DNA of 64,000 nt from contig CP084611.1 in the NCBI GenBank assembly GCA_025917655.1, forward strand, positions 2,976,001-3,040,000, written 5' to 3'. Under the pieces are notes generated by a model that was not told the DNA's origin, did not search any database, and worked only from the letters and a program-made list of their open reading frames with translations. This stretch comes from Chlorella sorokiniana. Its lineage: Eukaryota; Chlorophyta; Trebouxiophyceae; Chlorellales; Chlorellaceae. The translations under genes and the position numbers were made by a program. Shown in pieces: positions 22,001 to 33,215 of the stretch (the stretch's first letter is position 1; each line of letters starts with the position of its first letter).

Positions 22001-22110
22001 CACAGCACTGGTTCTGCAGCTGCTGTCGAGCTCTAGCTTCACTATTTCACCAGGGGGATGCCCTGCTTCTTGGTGGCGGCCGCTAGGGCGTCTGGCCACG
22101 TTTTGGGCAT
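19016..22110 (-). CDS. ANP32-like acidic leucine-rich nuclear protein
   Basis: ANP32 proteins are nuclear LRR proteins with an acidic tail that bind histones and inhibit PP2A. The N-terminus starts MPKTWPDALAAATKKQGI (exon 22110-21998). LRR exons 21865-21654 and 21183-21019 carry LQKLSLASLGLKSLAGLP, LTCLQVNDNN, LHSLDLAGNPVAEMPEYR and FEELPSLTSVDEMN, matching the ANP32 LRR cap. The tail comes from exons 20826-20792, 20608-20579, 20476-20441, 20319-20257, 20132-20124, 20015-19968, 19760-19707, 19580-19548, 19373-19347, 19232-19172 and 19053-19016. It is mostly Asp/Glu with PKKRKR as nuclear signal. About 307 codons in total. A missing C near 22062 breaks exon 1, and the exon 1-2 phase does not match, so that junction is uncertain. 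Confidence 0.85.
19486..19520. repeat. CA / CCCCA simple repeat
   Basis: A (CA)n run passes into repeated CCCCCA units inside an ANP32-like intron. It is a simple-sequence repeat with no coding role. Confidence 0.8.
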
Positions 22111-22503
22111 TGCTGCCGATCGCAGAGTGACTGGTGCGGTGCCCAGCTGTGCAGGAGTTGAAGTAAAAGCGATGTGATTAAGCGAACGAAAGATTGATGC
22201 AAGGCCTGCAGAGTCGGTCATTCATTTGGAAGCCACGTCTTCATGCTTGCCTCTGCAAGGATGCCGGGGCCGGCCAAGCATGCTCAATGCATTGATGATG
22301 CATGTGCACTGTTAAAGATTCCTCTTCTGACATAAGGCACCGCTTCCGCTGCTGTGAATAGAGGTTCTTGGCCTTTGTGCGAACAGACAAACGCTTCCAC
22401 GCATTCAAGTGCCTCAAAGAGTAATCACGAGTCGAAGGCCGGAGCTGCTGGCAGAGCCTTGGTGCCGCCATCGTCACCGTCGTTGTGGCAGTCAGCGTCA
22501 GGG
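22111..22503. promoter_or_regulatory. Divergent promoter region between ANP32-like and SICKLE-like genes
   Basis: This 393 bp spacer separates two outward-reading genes, both for proteins of nuclear type. It should contain both promoters. No TATA box was recognised. Confidence 0.4.
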
Positions 22504-23584
22504 ATGGACGAGAGTTCTGAGGCGCGGCGCAAGCGACTGAAGGCCCTCACTGAGGCAGCTTCGAGTGCTGATGCGGCAGGCGCTGGCGTTGGGGCTGTCG
22601 CTTCCCTGGTGAATCCGTTGGCAGACGACAGTGGTGGCCGCAGCAGCAGCGGGCCCTGCAGCTTCTACAGGCGAGGACTAGCGGTAACCTGTCGGCCCAT
22701 GCATTGATGAAGCTCGCGTGTTGTGAGGTGCATGTTCCTGAGTTCTGGCATGTCACTGTTGTCTAATGTGCTGGCATTCCCCTTTGGCAGCGACCCTGTG
22801 GGCGCGCTTGAGCGTTCGCGGCATGCACAGCAACAGCGCCGAGATGCCATCGCGAAGGAGGCCAAAGAAGCTGCCATTGCTGGCACTCTGCAGCACCCAG
22901 GCCCAGCCTGGCAGCAGTCAGCTGGTGGGCGGCCTCCTGGTCCATCATCATTCTGGTCGGGCCCGCCGCGGCCGCCGCTTGGGCATCCATCCACGGCTCG
23001 CCAGCACCCCGGGTTCCAGACACAACAGTGGGCGCCGCCGCCGCCTGGCAGGCCACCTCCGCAGCAGAGCGGGCGCGGTATTCCTTGGCAGCCCAGGCCG
23101 CCACCCAGGCCACCTCCACCCGGCTTGCACCCAAGCAACGCGCCTGCAATGCGGCAGCCTGGCTTCACGCAGCAGCAGTTTGGCGGAAGAGGTGGCGGCG
23201 GACGCCAGGGCGGGGGTGAGCAAGCCACCCGTTTGGTGCCGCGCATTGCCATCATCTGGGAGTGCACATGAGTGGCTGACTGGAATGATTGTATCCCTGA
23301 GTTTGTACTGTTTGTTAACCCTCGCATGATGGATGGGCCTGGTGACTGCCTGCTTCAACTGCCTCATTGCAGGACGCGGACGAGGAAGAGGCGGCAGGGG
23401 CGGCGGGCAGGGTGGAGGGTCTGGCCCTGGAATTGAAGCATTCTACACCCCTTCCATGCTGGAGAACCCCTGGGAAGCCCTGGAGCGCCAGCTGTTACCT
23501 CAGAATGGTCAGCAGGCGTCACCGGGCCATGAGGAGCGGGGTGTCTTGGACCCCGAGGGTGCTACAGACCGCCCTTGGCATTGA
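22504..23584 (+). CDS. SICKLE-like proline/glycine-rich nuclear protein
   Basis: Three exons (22504-22670, 22791-23215, 23373-23584) give 267 residues in one unbroken frame. The first intron has a GC donor (CAG then GCGAGG); using it joins CSFY to SDPVGALERSR, which matches the F-x-Y-x-DP element of plant SICKLE. The start has MDESSEARRKRLKALTEA, the basic N-terminal helix of that family. The middle is Pro/Gln-rich. An RGG-like stretch (GRGRGRGGRGGGQGGG) follows. Near the end is FYTPSMLENPWEALE, the other SICKLE hallmark. In plants SICKLE affects microRNA biogenesis and intron handling; the same role here is inference. Confidence 0.72.
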
Positions 23585-23832
23585 GTGAAGTTGCACATGC
23601 CCAGTTTGGCATATGAACATTGCGCAGTATGTAGCGTTCGTGGTGTATGTGATAGTCACCACGCTGTGCAACACCACAGGGCACGCCTCCCGTATTGTAT
23701 TGCTTGTGTAGTGCCACTAAAGCCAAAGGAGCCTCCACGCCAATGGCCCCTGTCACTGAACCACATTTTACTTGAAGTTGGTCGAAGGAATTGCACAGGC
23801 CCGTTCTGTGGCAGGTTCAACAGATAAGCACC

Positions 23833-24286
23833 ATGTTTGTGGCACTCCCTGTTCGCGGCGCGGGCCTGGTCAGCAGCAGCAGCAGCAGCCGTGATATCAC
23901 CACCTGCGCAACCAAGCCCCGTGAGTGACGCTGCACTTCTCCTTCTGCATGCTGGTTCCAAGAACCAGCGCCGGTGCAGCGGCCCACAGGGCAGCGATTT
24001 CAGGGACGTTATGGAAGCTTTTCACACCACGCTGGCGTGTGCGCCACTGCGTTGGCTTGCCGCCACATGTGACGCAGCTAGCGTCTGGGCTCGCTGTAAG
24101 CTGCAAGGGGCCTCCCAGCTCATCCATAATAGCTGCCGTGCGCCATTTGCTGCAGAGTTCAAGGGCGCCAAGAAGATGGCGCACCGGCGGCCAAAGAAGC
24201 GGACTCCTGCTGACCGGCGGCACGGCCCTGCGCAGTACCCCGCACCCCCTGCGCCGCCTGCTGAGTACAGCGTTATCAGCCAGTGA
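23833..24286 (+). CDS. PSRP6/cL38-like plastid ribosomal protein
   Basis: Two exons (23833-23920, 24156-24286) join in phase to 72 residues. A transit-like start (MFVALPVRGAG, then six Ser) leads into FKGAKKMAHRRPKKRTPADR, then YPAPPAPPAEYSVISQ. The pattern of a basic KKxxAH-x-RPKKxxPxD block followed by YPxxPPxPxEW/Y is that of PSRP6 (cL38), a small plant-specific protein of the plastid 50S subunit. The gene is too short and split for simple ORF calling. A mitochondrial relative is possible. Confidence 0.62.
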
Positions 24287-24802
24287 AATGCGTCTGCACA
24301 ACTTTCCTGCTTCTCCTTGGTCCGTGGCGCTTGCAGCTTTCTCCATCATGTAACTTACACACTGTCTTGCTGGTCAAGAGCATAGTTGGAAGCAGCTAGC
24401 GCACTGCTTTTGCCTTTGTGGCAACGGAATCGATGTGCAACTAGTAGGGGCCATGCCAGGGAACCCAGCATCCCTTCTTATGGTTGTATTGTCACTGACA
24501 GCGGACCTTTGGGCGTTAAGCGACTGTCAGAGCCAAGCCTTGCAGAGCCGCCCGGCCTGCCAGCACCACCCTCGATCTCATGCTTCGCCCTTGCAGACCA
24601 CAGCCATCGAGTGCAATGTGTAAAAAGAGGAGCTCTTTGCTGGCCAGCTTCCCACTTGGGAGACGATTTGGGAAGCCTCCATCAGTCTTCCTCTGGTTGG
24701 GGAGCCCCACAAGGGGAGACGACCTTCCCTGCACCTCGTTGGTGTGTCTGTGTGCACAGCCCCCACAACCTCTTGCATGGCGCATAACTCCGTAACAAAC
24801 AA
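24287..24802. other. Convergent 3' region
   Basis: This 516 bp stretch lies between the PSRP6-like stop and the ZNHIT2 stop. Apart from a two-way poly(A) motif near its left end, nothing was recognised in it. Confidence 0.45.
24349..24359. terminator. Two-way poly(A) motif TGTAACTTACA
   Basis: TGTAA reads on the plus strand (24349-24353) and again on the minus strand (24355-24359), separated by one base. It lies 63 bases after the PSRP6-like stop and about 440 bases beyond the ZNHIT2 stop, so it could serve both genes. Confidence 0.35.
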
Positions 24803-26563
24803 CTACGCCATCTCCTCGATAAGTTGGCGGTCTCCCTTCTGCAACGTTTGCTCAGTCAGGATGCTGCCAGTCGCTCCGGCGCTGCTTCTCTCCGAATTGG
24901 CGCCGCCTGAGGCCAGTGCAGCCTGCGCCGTGCTGCGAGAGCCTGCTGGTGGGCCCTTGCCACTCAGCGCTGACGCATGCTTGTGGTGCTCTGCGGCTGC
25001 CGCCAGAGCGAGCATTTCGTACACTTCTGGAGCCTGCTCGTTGGCCCAAGCCAAGAAGAAGATCAGCTTGCGCTCCGCGGCCGCCAGGTTTCGCTTCAGG
25101 TCCTTCAGCTGCTGCAGACAGGCCAGAAGCATCAGGGAGGGGGTCACGCGGTGGCGACGAGTGCCTGACGGGCCCCACAGCATCCCCGCCCTGCTTGCCT
25201 GCTTGCTCCTGCTGCTCACATCAGCGGCGCTGCCGCCTGCGCCTAGCAGCTCCTCTCGCGCCGCCTCCACCACCCTCGACAGGTCCATGAGCGCAGTGAG
25301 CACCACGGCCCTGCCCAGCCGCACCACAGCCGCCACATCTGCCAGCACCCCAACCGCAAAGCCGCGGCTGTGCCCGCTGCCAATGGGCGGCCTGCACGCG
25401 CGCTGCAAGCAGCCCAGAAGCGTGGAGGCTGCGCCGCTGCTGGCGTCGTCGATGCCGCTGGCAGGGGAGGTGCTGCTGCCGCCCGTGCCCAGGGAGCCCC
25501 TGGGGCAGCCGCGAGGAGGACGGCGGACAGGGCGAACACCGCATCCGCTGCCGCTCCTGCCTCGCACTGGTAGTCGCCATTGTACTGCCTCAGCGTGTGG
25601 CAGTACGAGTACAGCAAGTCCAGCAGCTGGTACCGCAGCACGGGTGAGGGGGCCGCCTTGGTCAGCGCCACCAGCGGAGGCAGCGGGCGTGGCGGGGGCT
25701 CAGGGAGGGCCACGCCGTCGTCCGCTGGCGCTGGCGCTGCTGCTGGCCCCTCGTCGTGCGCCCGCTGCTGCTCCCCGGGCCCTTCCACAGCTGACATCAA
25801 GCGCGTGCCGGTGGCGCTGAGCTCCAGGCTGGCAGCCTCCTCGGACAGCCACCAGGGCTGCCAGGGCTGCACCGCGCCGCTGAGCTCGCCCGCCGCCGCC
25901 GCGCAGTGGAAGGCAGCCAGCTCGGCGGGCGTCAGGTCCTCCTCGCTCACCTCCAGCTCGCCACCCGACGCTTGCATCTGAGGGACCACAGGGAGGCGGT
26001 GGGGAGCCGGGCGGCTGGCCGCAGGCGCTCCTCAGCGCCCACCCTGTGCTCCCCACACAGCGCATGCGCCCCACGCTCATGGTCGCACCTTTGCAAAGAG
26101 GCGGTGCAGGGTTGCTGCCGACAGCCCTCCTGCCTCCTCTTCCCCCTCCCCCTCCTCTCCTCCCTCGTCGCCGCTGCTGCCGCTGCCCTCCAGCTCCTGC
26201 TGGTGCAGGCGCTGCAGGATCTCCAGCATGCGCTGCCGCTCATCCTGGCGGGCAGTGATGCTGCGCAGCTCTGTGACAGCGGCGTCCCGGTAGAAGCCCT
26301 CCGTGCACCGCTGAGAGTGCTGCTTGTAGCAGTCCAGGGAGCAGTAGCGGGCATTGCACCGAGGGCAGGTGTACTCGGAGGGGTGCTGGCGGCACCTGCA
26401 GGCGGCCCGGCGGCAGGCAGCGGAAGGTCGATCCCACCGCCGTGGCTGATGCACAACTCATCCACGACTGACGCGTATCGTGTGACCTGGCGAAACAGCT
26501 TGCAGCAGGACTGGACGAGAGATGCCGCACGCAAACTCACACTCGACAGAGGGGCGCCGTCAT
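24803..26563 (-). CDS. ZNHIT2: Zinc finger HIT domain protein 2 (ZNHIT2)
   Basis: ZNHIT2 works with the R2TP chaperone in assembling RNA-protein machines such as the U5 snRNP. A 23-bp first exon (26563-26541, MTAPLCRV) joins exon 26395-26089 to complete the zinc finger: LCRVCRQHPSEYTCPRC, then NARYCSLDCYKQHSQRC. The CRVC pair is formed only by this splice, which decides the start. Then come ITARQDERQRMLEILQRLHQ and an acidic stretch. The last exon (25977-24803) has EDLTPAELAAFH and AVQPWQPWW, as in ZNHIT2. It ends with LKDLKRNLAAAERKLIFFLA, then WANEQAPEVYEML, like the family C-terminus. At least one frame break lies near 25510-25540. Confidence 0.85.
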
Positions 26564-27007
26564 TGCTGCTGATTACAATTCAACCAACTGTGCGCATGCA
26601 TGAAACTTTTATATCATCGTATGGGTTTCACGATACATCATGTGAGCCAGTCAGCAAGAGGTGGAAGAGTGTCTGCGGGACTTTCCTACGCTTGCGGGCG
26701 TTTCTCGATTCATCTAATCGCTCCCTGCTGTCCCGACATCGTGGTTTACGTGGAAAGCAGGGCCTGAATCTGTCTTGCTGGACTTGACACTCAGAACGTT
26801 CGCCAGCGGCCTGGCTTTTCCCTAGCATGTCCTTTTCAGTGCTTCAAACAGGTACTCGGCCCTCAGACCTGATCTTGGCAACTGCACCTGCCGCCAACTG
26901 CGCCGGCCAGAGCCCCCGCCTGCCGCAAGTGCCTGTCTTCGCCGAGTGGCAGCCTCTTTACTGTGCTTGGCGCGCTTGCTGCCCCTTCAGCTGGATAACT
27001 ACCTTGG
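26564..27007. promoter_or_regulatory. Divergent promoter region between ZNHIT2 and the DA1-like gene
   Basis: This 444 bp spacer holds the promoters of two outward-reading genes. Its left half (26570-26720) is notably AT-rich. No gene is seen; an in-frame upstream Met at 26827 does not look coding. Confidence 0.4.
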
Positions 27008-30000
27008 ATGGCTTCCCAGGCTGGCATTCAACGCACACCCTCGGTCCACTCGATTCAGCTGGATGAGGAGGAGCAGCTGCGGATTGCGCTGGCCCTGAGC
27101 GCCGAGGAGGCGGGCCTGGTTGGCTGTGCACGCGGCACCGACGAGGATGAGCGCCTTGCCCGCCAGCTGCAGGCATGTGCAGGGAGCTGGCGGGGGCATG
27201 ATCTGCTGGGCCACAGGGGCTGACTGTGACCGCTGGCCTGGTGTGGTGCCGCAGGAGCAGGAGTATGCTGAGGCCCGCCACCACCAGCAGGCACATGCGC
27301 GGGCAGTGGCGGTGCCGCCGCCTCCCCCGGGTGGCCCGCCGCCGCTGCCGCAGCTGCATGTCCCACCGCCGCCCTCTCCCTTGGGGTCCGGCCTGCCGGG
27401 CGTCACCGGCTTGCCGGCACAGCCCCCGCCCGTATGGGCAGCGGGCTGGTGGGCGGCCTGCGCCAGGCTTCAGCGGAGGCGCTCCAGCGCATCAGCAGCG
27501 GCAGCCGCGAGGTTTGGCAGGGGCTGAGGCGCATGGCAGAGCCTTCCCGGTACCGCATGCGTCGCCGTACTACCAGCCGCCCGCTATGCATGCTGCTGGC
27601 CCGCAGCACCCATATGCCCGCCCTGCGCCTGTGGTGCAAGGGATGCCAGCGCGGCCCGGGCCGTTGCCAGCCCAGGTCAGCAGCCAGCCGCCGCAGCAGC
27701 AGCAGCCGCTGAATGATGACGAGGCGCTGGCGGCAGCGCTGCAGCGACAGTTTGACCTGGAGGAGCGGCGGTGGCAGGCGCCGGTGCAGGGGCAGCACGG
27801 GGGCCCACCACCCGCGTGGCAGCAACCGGCAGCTGCCGGCCCCTTGGGCGCCAACCTGGCTGCCACCACAGCCGCGGCAGCCGGCGCTGGAGGCAGGCCG
27901 CCTGTCGCCGCAGCGCCGCCTGCGGCGCCCTACCCCGCCCGCCGCAGCCCCCGCCCCCAGCGGCGGCGCCGCAGCGGCCCCCAGCGCTGTCGCTGCGCGT
28001 TCCGACCTGAGCCGCTGCGCGGGCTGCGGCGGGTCTCTGGTTGGGTTGCTGGGGGCGCGCAGCCCTACATTGCCGCCTTGGGGCGCCGCTGGCATCCGGG
28101 CTGCCTGGTGTGCACCGAGTGTGCCCGCCCCATCGGCGCGCGGCGGCGTGCCGTTTGCGAGCGGGAGGGTCGGCTGTACCACCTGGACTGCCACAAGGCC
28201 CGCTTCCACCCCAAGTGCGAGGTGTGCGCAGAGTACTGCCCAGAAGAGGTGAGCGGAGGGAGGGGGACGCCCGCCTCCCTCACGACTGGCGGTGCTGAAA
28301 CTGCTGGGTGGGAGGGTGGCTTTGAGCACCCGAGGTGGGGGAGGGCGGTGCTGGCGTGTCCAGTGCACTGGCCCACAAGCGGCACCGGCCAATGTTGCTG
28401 GCAGGTTGCATGGCCGCATGCCTGCAGAGCCCTGGCCCACAAGCGCGCCTCTTCCACTCGTCAGGCGCACCCTGCTGCGCGACCCCCCCCACACACACAC
28501 ACACACACTCCCCCCTCCCGCGCCTTGGCAGGCCAACCGGCGCATTGTGTGGAGCGAGGTGCCCTTCTGGCGGCAGCGCTTCTGCCCCGAGCACGCCTAC
28601 GACGGCACCCCGCGCTGCGCCTCCTGCGAGCGCCTGCGCCCCCACGCGCAGGCGGGCGACTGGGCTGAGCTGGAGGACGGGCGCCAGCTGTGCCTGCCCT
28701 GCCTGGGCACCATCGTCACCGACACGCACGACGCGCAGCCGCTGTGGCACAGCGTGCTGAGGTGGGGGCGGGACTGAGGGGCTGAGGGTGGGCTGGGGGT
28801 TGGGGGATGGGGAGAGGCGCCTTACGCGCAGGAAGCTGAGCACGCCCCTGCAGGCATCCTGGAGCCATCACCCGCTCTGCCTGCTCCACGCCGGGACATC
28901 AGCACCGCTGCCAGCCAGCATTCGACTCATCTTGAACCCCCCCCTTCAGGTTCTTTGAGGGCATGGGCATGCGTCTGTCGCCGGTGCCCCCAATGATGCT
29001 GGTGGATGTGACTGCGCTGAACGAGGCTGAGAGCCAGGAAACGGGGGGGCAGGGGCGCGGCGTGGGGCCCGTTTTTCACGTCAGAGGTGGGAAGGCGGGG
29101 GACGTGCCTGCAGACCGTGCAGGCTGCATGCTGCTCGAAACGCCAGCTGGCGGGAGACCTGTAGCACTGGCCGTGGCTCAGCGAAAGCCTCTGTTGCGGG
29201 GTTGCCTTTGTAGTAAACTCCACCCCCACCCCCACCCCCACCCGCAACACACACTGGGCAGGCCTCACCCTCACCGAGGAGTATGCTTCCATCCGCACCG
29301 TGCTGCGCATCCCGGGGGAACCCCTTTGCGGTGCGGCGGGAGGCGGTACCAGTGGGGCCCACGCTCTGCGAGGTCACCGGAATACTGGTGGGCGGCTGGG
29401 AAGTTGGGGGGGGGAGGGGGCTGAGGCGCAGGTGGTGGGGCCACGCCGGGTGGTGAGAAGAGGGTGACGACAGGTTGCGGCGAGGGTTTGAGGGGCAGCC
29501 CTGCTTGTTTCACAGCGTGCCCGGCCTGTGCGCAGGTGCTGTACGGCCTGCCCCGCCTGCTGACGGGGTCCATCCTGGCGCACGAGTGCATGCACGCCTG
29601 GCTGCGCATGGGCGGCGTCACCTCGCACCAGCGCCTGGCGGAGCAGACGGAGGAGGGGCTGTGCCAGCTGATGGCCTACCTGTGGCTGGAGGCGCAGCAG
29701 GCCGAGGTGCTGGGGCTGGGGGAAGGGGCCTGGGCGGCACATCCGCCCCTGTGTGGCGGGCGAACGTCATGGGCACGTCCTGGTGCCGCGCCGCTGAGCC
29801 CTCTGCTCCTCCCCTGCCACCCGGACCCCCTCCCCCGACAAACATGGAGAAACCCCTCCCCCTCGCAGACTGGGTTCCAGGACGAGCATGAGGAGCGGCT
29901 GGCCGCCTACTTTGCCCACCAAATCCGCGCCGACACCTCGCCCACCTACGGCGACGGGTTCAGGGCGGCGCACGAGGCCTTCCAGGTCATGGGCCTGGCG

Positions 30001-30048
30001 CCGCTGGTGGAGCACGTGCAGCGCCTGGGCGCCCTGCCGCCGCTCTGA
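27008..30048 (+). CDS. DA1-type ubiquitin-activated LIM peptidase
   Basis: DA1 proteins are zinc peptidases that limit organ growth in plants and are activated by ubiquitination. Exons are 27008-27172, 27255-28248, 28532-28761, 28950-29086, 29262-29387, 29536-29706 and 29869-30048. The start carries a ubiquitin-interacting motif (DEEEQLRIALALSAEEAG). A second UIM-like helix (NDDEALAAALQRQFDLEE) follows a Pro-rich region. The LIM domain has CAGCG, RRWHPGCLVCTECARP and FHPKCEVC. The peptidase domain has RIVWSEVPFWRQRFCPEH, VDVTALNEAES and the zinc site LTGSILAHECMHAWLRMGG. It ends with SPTYGDGFRAAHEAFQVMG, as in DA1/DAR1. The first intron has a GC donor. Several single-base losses lie in 27420-28060 and one near 29312. 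Confidence 0.9.
28490..28508. repeat. (CA)n microsatellite
   Basis: Nine CA units sit just before the acceptor of exon 3 in the DA1-like gene. It is intronic. Confidence 0.8.
29221..29245. repeat. (CACCCC)n repeat
   Basis: Four CACCCC units form the C-rich tract before exon 5 of the DA1-like gene. On the other strand this is a G-rich run. Confidence 0.75.
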
Positions 30049-30193
30049 AGGCGGCCCGCCCTGTGGGCAGGCCGCCGCCTTGCTCGGTTGCCGCCAACCG
30101 GCATGAAATGTTCTACAGATTGCTGCTGCACATGTGACTCTGCTGCAACTGCGATTGCGGAGGTGCAGGCGAGCGCCGCATGCAGCCCCACGG

Positions 30194-32442
30194 TCACAGG
30201 ATGCGGGACTCCGCCTTGCGCAGCCCGTACTGGGAGCTGTGCCGCAGCACGCCGTAGACGCAGCCCGCGACCAGCGCCGCCAGCAGCGCGGCGTCGCCCC
30301 AGCCAGAGTGCCGTGCATGCAGGCTGCCACCCTTGCTGCCGGCAATGCTGCCCTCGCCGCTGTAGTAGGCGAGGAGGAAGCGGTACACCTCGTCCTCGTC
30401 CCAGGGTATCGCCTCGTCCTGCCCTGGCCCCTGCCCGCCCCCGGCGGCAGCTGGCGCACAGCTCTGGCGGCGGGAACTGCGCGTGCGACCCCGGCTCTGC
30501 GCCCTTGCCCTCCGCCGCCAGGCGTCGATTGACCTGTGGTGTGGGGAGGGCGACCAGGTGGCTCCACCAGGGGCTGGTCAGCTGAGCAGCGGGGAACCAG
30601 GCGGGCCTGCAGCGCACAAGCGCACCGGCAAGCCAGGCTGTGCACCCACGCAACCTCGCACACACGCGCGCCCCTCCACCCCCTCCCCCTGCTCACGATG
30701 TTGTGGGTGCGCCACAACCAGAGGCAGGCGGAGCGCTTGTCGGCCACGCGCAGCGCCTCGCCCGCGCGGCGTGCGCCATGAAGTGCGCCGCGCAGTCAGA
30801 GCACTGGAAGTAGCCGCCCACAAAGCCCTTGACGGCGGCCAGCCACACCGCGCCCGCGTTGTCCTCCTCGGGCAGGCGCGCCGCCAGCGAGTGCAGCAGC
30901 TGCCACAGGCCGCAGGTGTAGCCGCGCGAGTCCGGGGACGCGCCGCGGCAGCTGCTCCAGTCCTTGAAGGCGGAGCCGGGGCAGATGTGCAGGGCGGCCA
31001 GGCCTGCGGCGGGTGCGTCGGCGTCGTCGGGCCACAGCTCCTGGAGGGAGACCTGCAGCCGCGCCGCGCCCGTGCGGCACCTGGGCATGGAGGGGGGGGA
31101 GTGTGGGGGCCGCGTCGTGGAGATGAGGTGCAGTCGCGCACACCACGCCCAGGGGAAGTTGATCACTGCATCAGGCTCCACACCGCCGCCATCCACCTGT
31201 CCACCGGGTGGTTGTCAGCCAGCAGGCCCACCCAGTCCTTGAGGCCCTGCCGCGCCTCCGCCCCCGCAGCAGCTGCGGCGAGTCGACTATGTACTGCCAG
31301 GAGCGCAGCGTGGCACCCTCCACATCGTTCAGGTCCGCCGAGGCGCCCGCGCCGCCGCTGCCGCCATGCGCTCCGCGCTCGGTGGGGTGCTGCTGTGCGG
31401 CGGCGCCCGCCCCGGGTCCAGCTTGCGGCTGGCTGCGCTGCCGGCGCGGCTGGCGCTGCTGCCGGTGGTAGCGTCCTTGCTGGGGCTGCCATCTGCGGCT
31501 GCTGCATCAAAGGTGCTGCAGGGCGGGGAGGCGGGAGGGGCTCAGCGGTGATGCCGTTGCGGCGCCTGGCGAGCAGCAGAGCGGGGCTGAGCTGCTGTGG
31601 GGGCAGACAGCAGCGGAATGTCGTCCTGGTTGTGCAGCACAGCCCTGCCATCACTGCCATGCAACGCAGCCACCCTCCGTGGCACACTCGCACGTCTGCA
31701 CCCGGCCCCCACTCACACATCCAGATGCTTGGCCAGCCAGGCCACGACGGCGTCGGCACGGCGACTCGCCGGCTGCACCTCCACCAGCTTGTCCAGGGCC
31801 AGGGCGCCCAGGTCGGCGGCGGTGCCCAGCTTCATGGTGGGGTAGCCGCGTACCTGGAAGCTGCCGCAAAGCGCACCCTGAACGACAGGGGGAAAACGGA
31901 GGCTGGCGGACGTGCAGGCGTTTCTGCAAGCCACGACAGCACCAACACCCAGGCAAAGGATGGCTGCCTCCACATGCTGCCACTGCTCCTTTGGGGCTCA
32001 CGTAGTTGGCGCAGTCCAGGCGGGCCACAGTGACCACCGGCTCCTTGTCGCCGCGCTCGGCAAAGTAAGCTGCCACCTTTTCGTATTCGGGCTGAAAGCG
32101 CTGGCAGGCAGGGCACCTGCAGCGGGAGGGGCAGTGCACAAGAAGATTCGCAGACTGTCTTGAGCTCAAAAAGTGTGACGGAAGGGGTTGTCACTGCTTC
32201 GCGGCATTGAAACACAGCAGGGTGGCCCGGCAGGTGCAGGCGGCAACAGGCGGCGCAGCCCACCAGTGCGCGTAGAACTCGGCCAGAACCCATCGATCCT
32301 CTGGCAAAGCCTTCATGTAGGACACAAAAGAGTCGGCCGTGAGCTCCACCAGGCCCGGTTTGGACTCCTGCAACTGTGCACTGCACAACTGCAGGAGAAA
32401 CCATGCCATTGCTGGCACAGCCAGCGCGCGTGGTCTAATCAT
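30194..32442 (-). CDS. QSOX: Quiescin-sulfhydryl oxidase (QSOX), membrane-anchored
   Basis: QSOX makes disulfides in secretory proteins by joining a thioredoxin domain to an Erv/ALR flavin domain. Exons are about 32442-32264, 32116-32002, 31877-31717, 31515-31197, 31080-30697 and 30533-30194. A signal peptide (MIRPRALAVPAMAWFLLQL) is followed by the thioredoxin site split over an intron, AEFYAHWCPACQRFQPEY, and a cis-Pro loop VRGYPTMKLG. A Ser/Ala-rich linker leads to NDVEGATLRSWQYIVDSP. The Erv domain has SRGYTCGLWQLLHSLA and the CxxC site GGYFQCSDCAAHFM, then LWLWRTHNIVNRRL. A C-terminal helix (ALLAALVAGCVYGVL) anchors it. Domain content is that of plant QSOX. Frame breaks lie near 30770 and 30440 and in exon 4. 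Confidence 0.92.
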
Positions 32443-32614
32443 ACTGACAACTGATCAAGCGGGTTGCGGAGGGAAGTCGCTCCCGCTTGCCGCAGTAGCC
32501 GTACTGCTGTTCGCAAGGGGGAGCTTGCCCAGGCCTTGCACACCTATTTTCAGGTATCAATTGACTCCGCAGCCCACAGAGTTCCTATTCGCTGCCGATG
32601 GGGAACGCCTGAGC
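32443..32614. promoter_or_regulatory. Short two-way promoter between QSOX and the organellar DNA polymerase
   Basis: Only 172 bp separate the two start codons, which read outward. Both promoters and leaders must lie here or overlap the genes. No clear TATA element was recognised. Confidence 0.4.
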
Positions 32615-33215
32615 ATGTCCTCTATGCGCAGCAGCCAGCACAGCTCGAAATTGTGTACATACGGCTCAGCAGTCGGCTTGCAAACCACCAGCACCCTGCC
32701 GCTACATGCTAGAGGAAGTGGGGGTCCGGCACTCTCACCGGCCAGCCCTATGAGGCGGCGTGGGCTGTCCAGACTGACCACGGTTGTTATTCAGGCGACC
32801 CACAGCCCCGCATCCAGGTTAGCAGCGCCTGGCAAGGCGAGGTGCTCCAAGAGCGATGGAACGCCGCCAGGCGCACTACCCGCAGTGCTAGCTAGCAGTT
32901 TGCCCGTGCTTACGAAAGGCTTCACAACAATGTCCTGCAGAAACAATGTCGGCTTTTCTAGCCAACCAGGCAGCTGTCAGCGTAAGCACCTGCAGCGCCA
33001 GAAAAGCCGCCAACGCGACGAGGTGGTAAAGCACATTCCTGGGAATGCCGCGGACACGCATGCTGCCGGCAGTCGGGAGTGGCAGCCACCAACGTCTCAG
33101 CGCTCGTGGCAAGGGCTGAATGGTGCCGCGTCAGCGCGGGCAGCAGCGCAGTTTAACCGGCCATACTTTCCCCATGGCCAGGCGCCAGAAGCAGCGCGAG
33201 CTGGTTGGGTGGAGC

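Noticed and set aside
24744-25820. Plus-strand open frame of 358 codons
   Set aside because: It is antisense to the last ZNHIT2 exon; composition is Ala/Ser/Pro shadow sequence.
30483-32033. Plus-strand open frame of 516 codons
   Set aside because: It is antisense to QSOX and has no recognisable motif.
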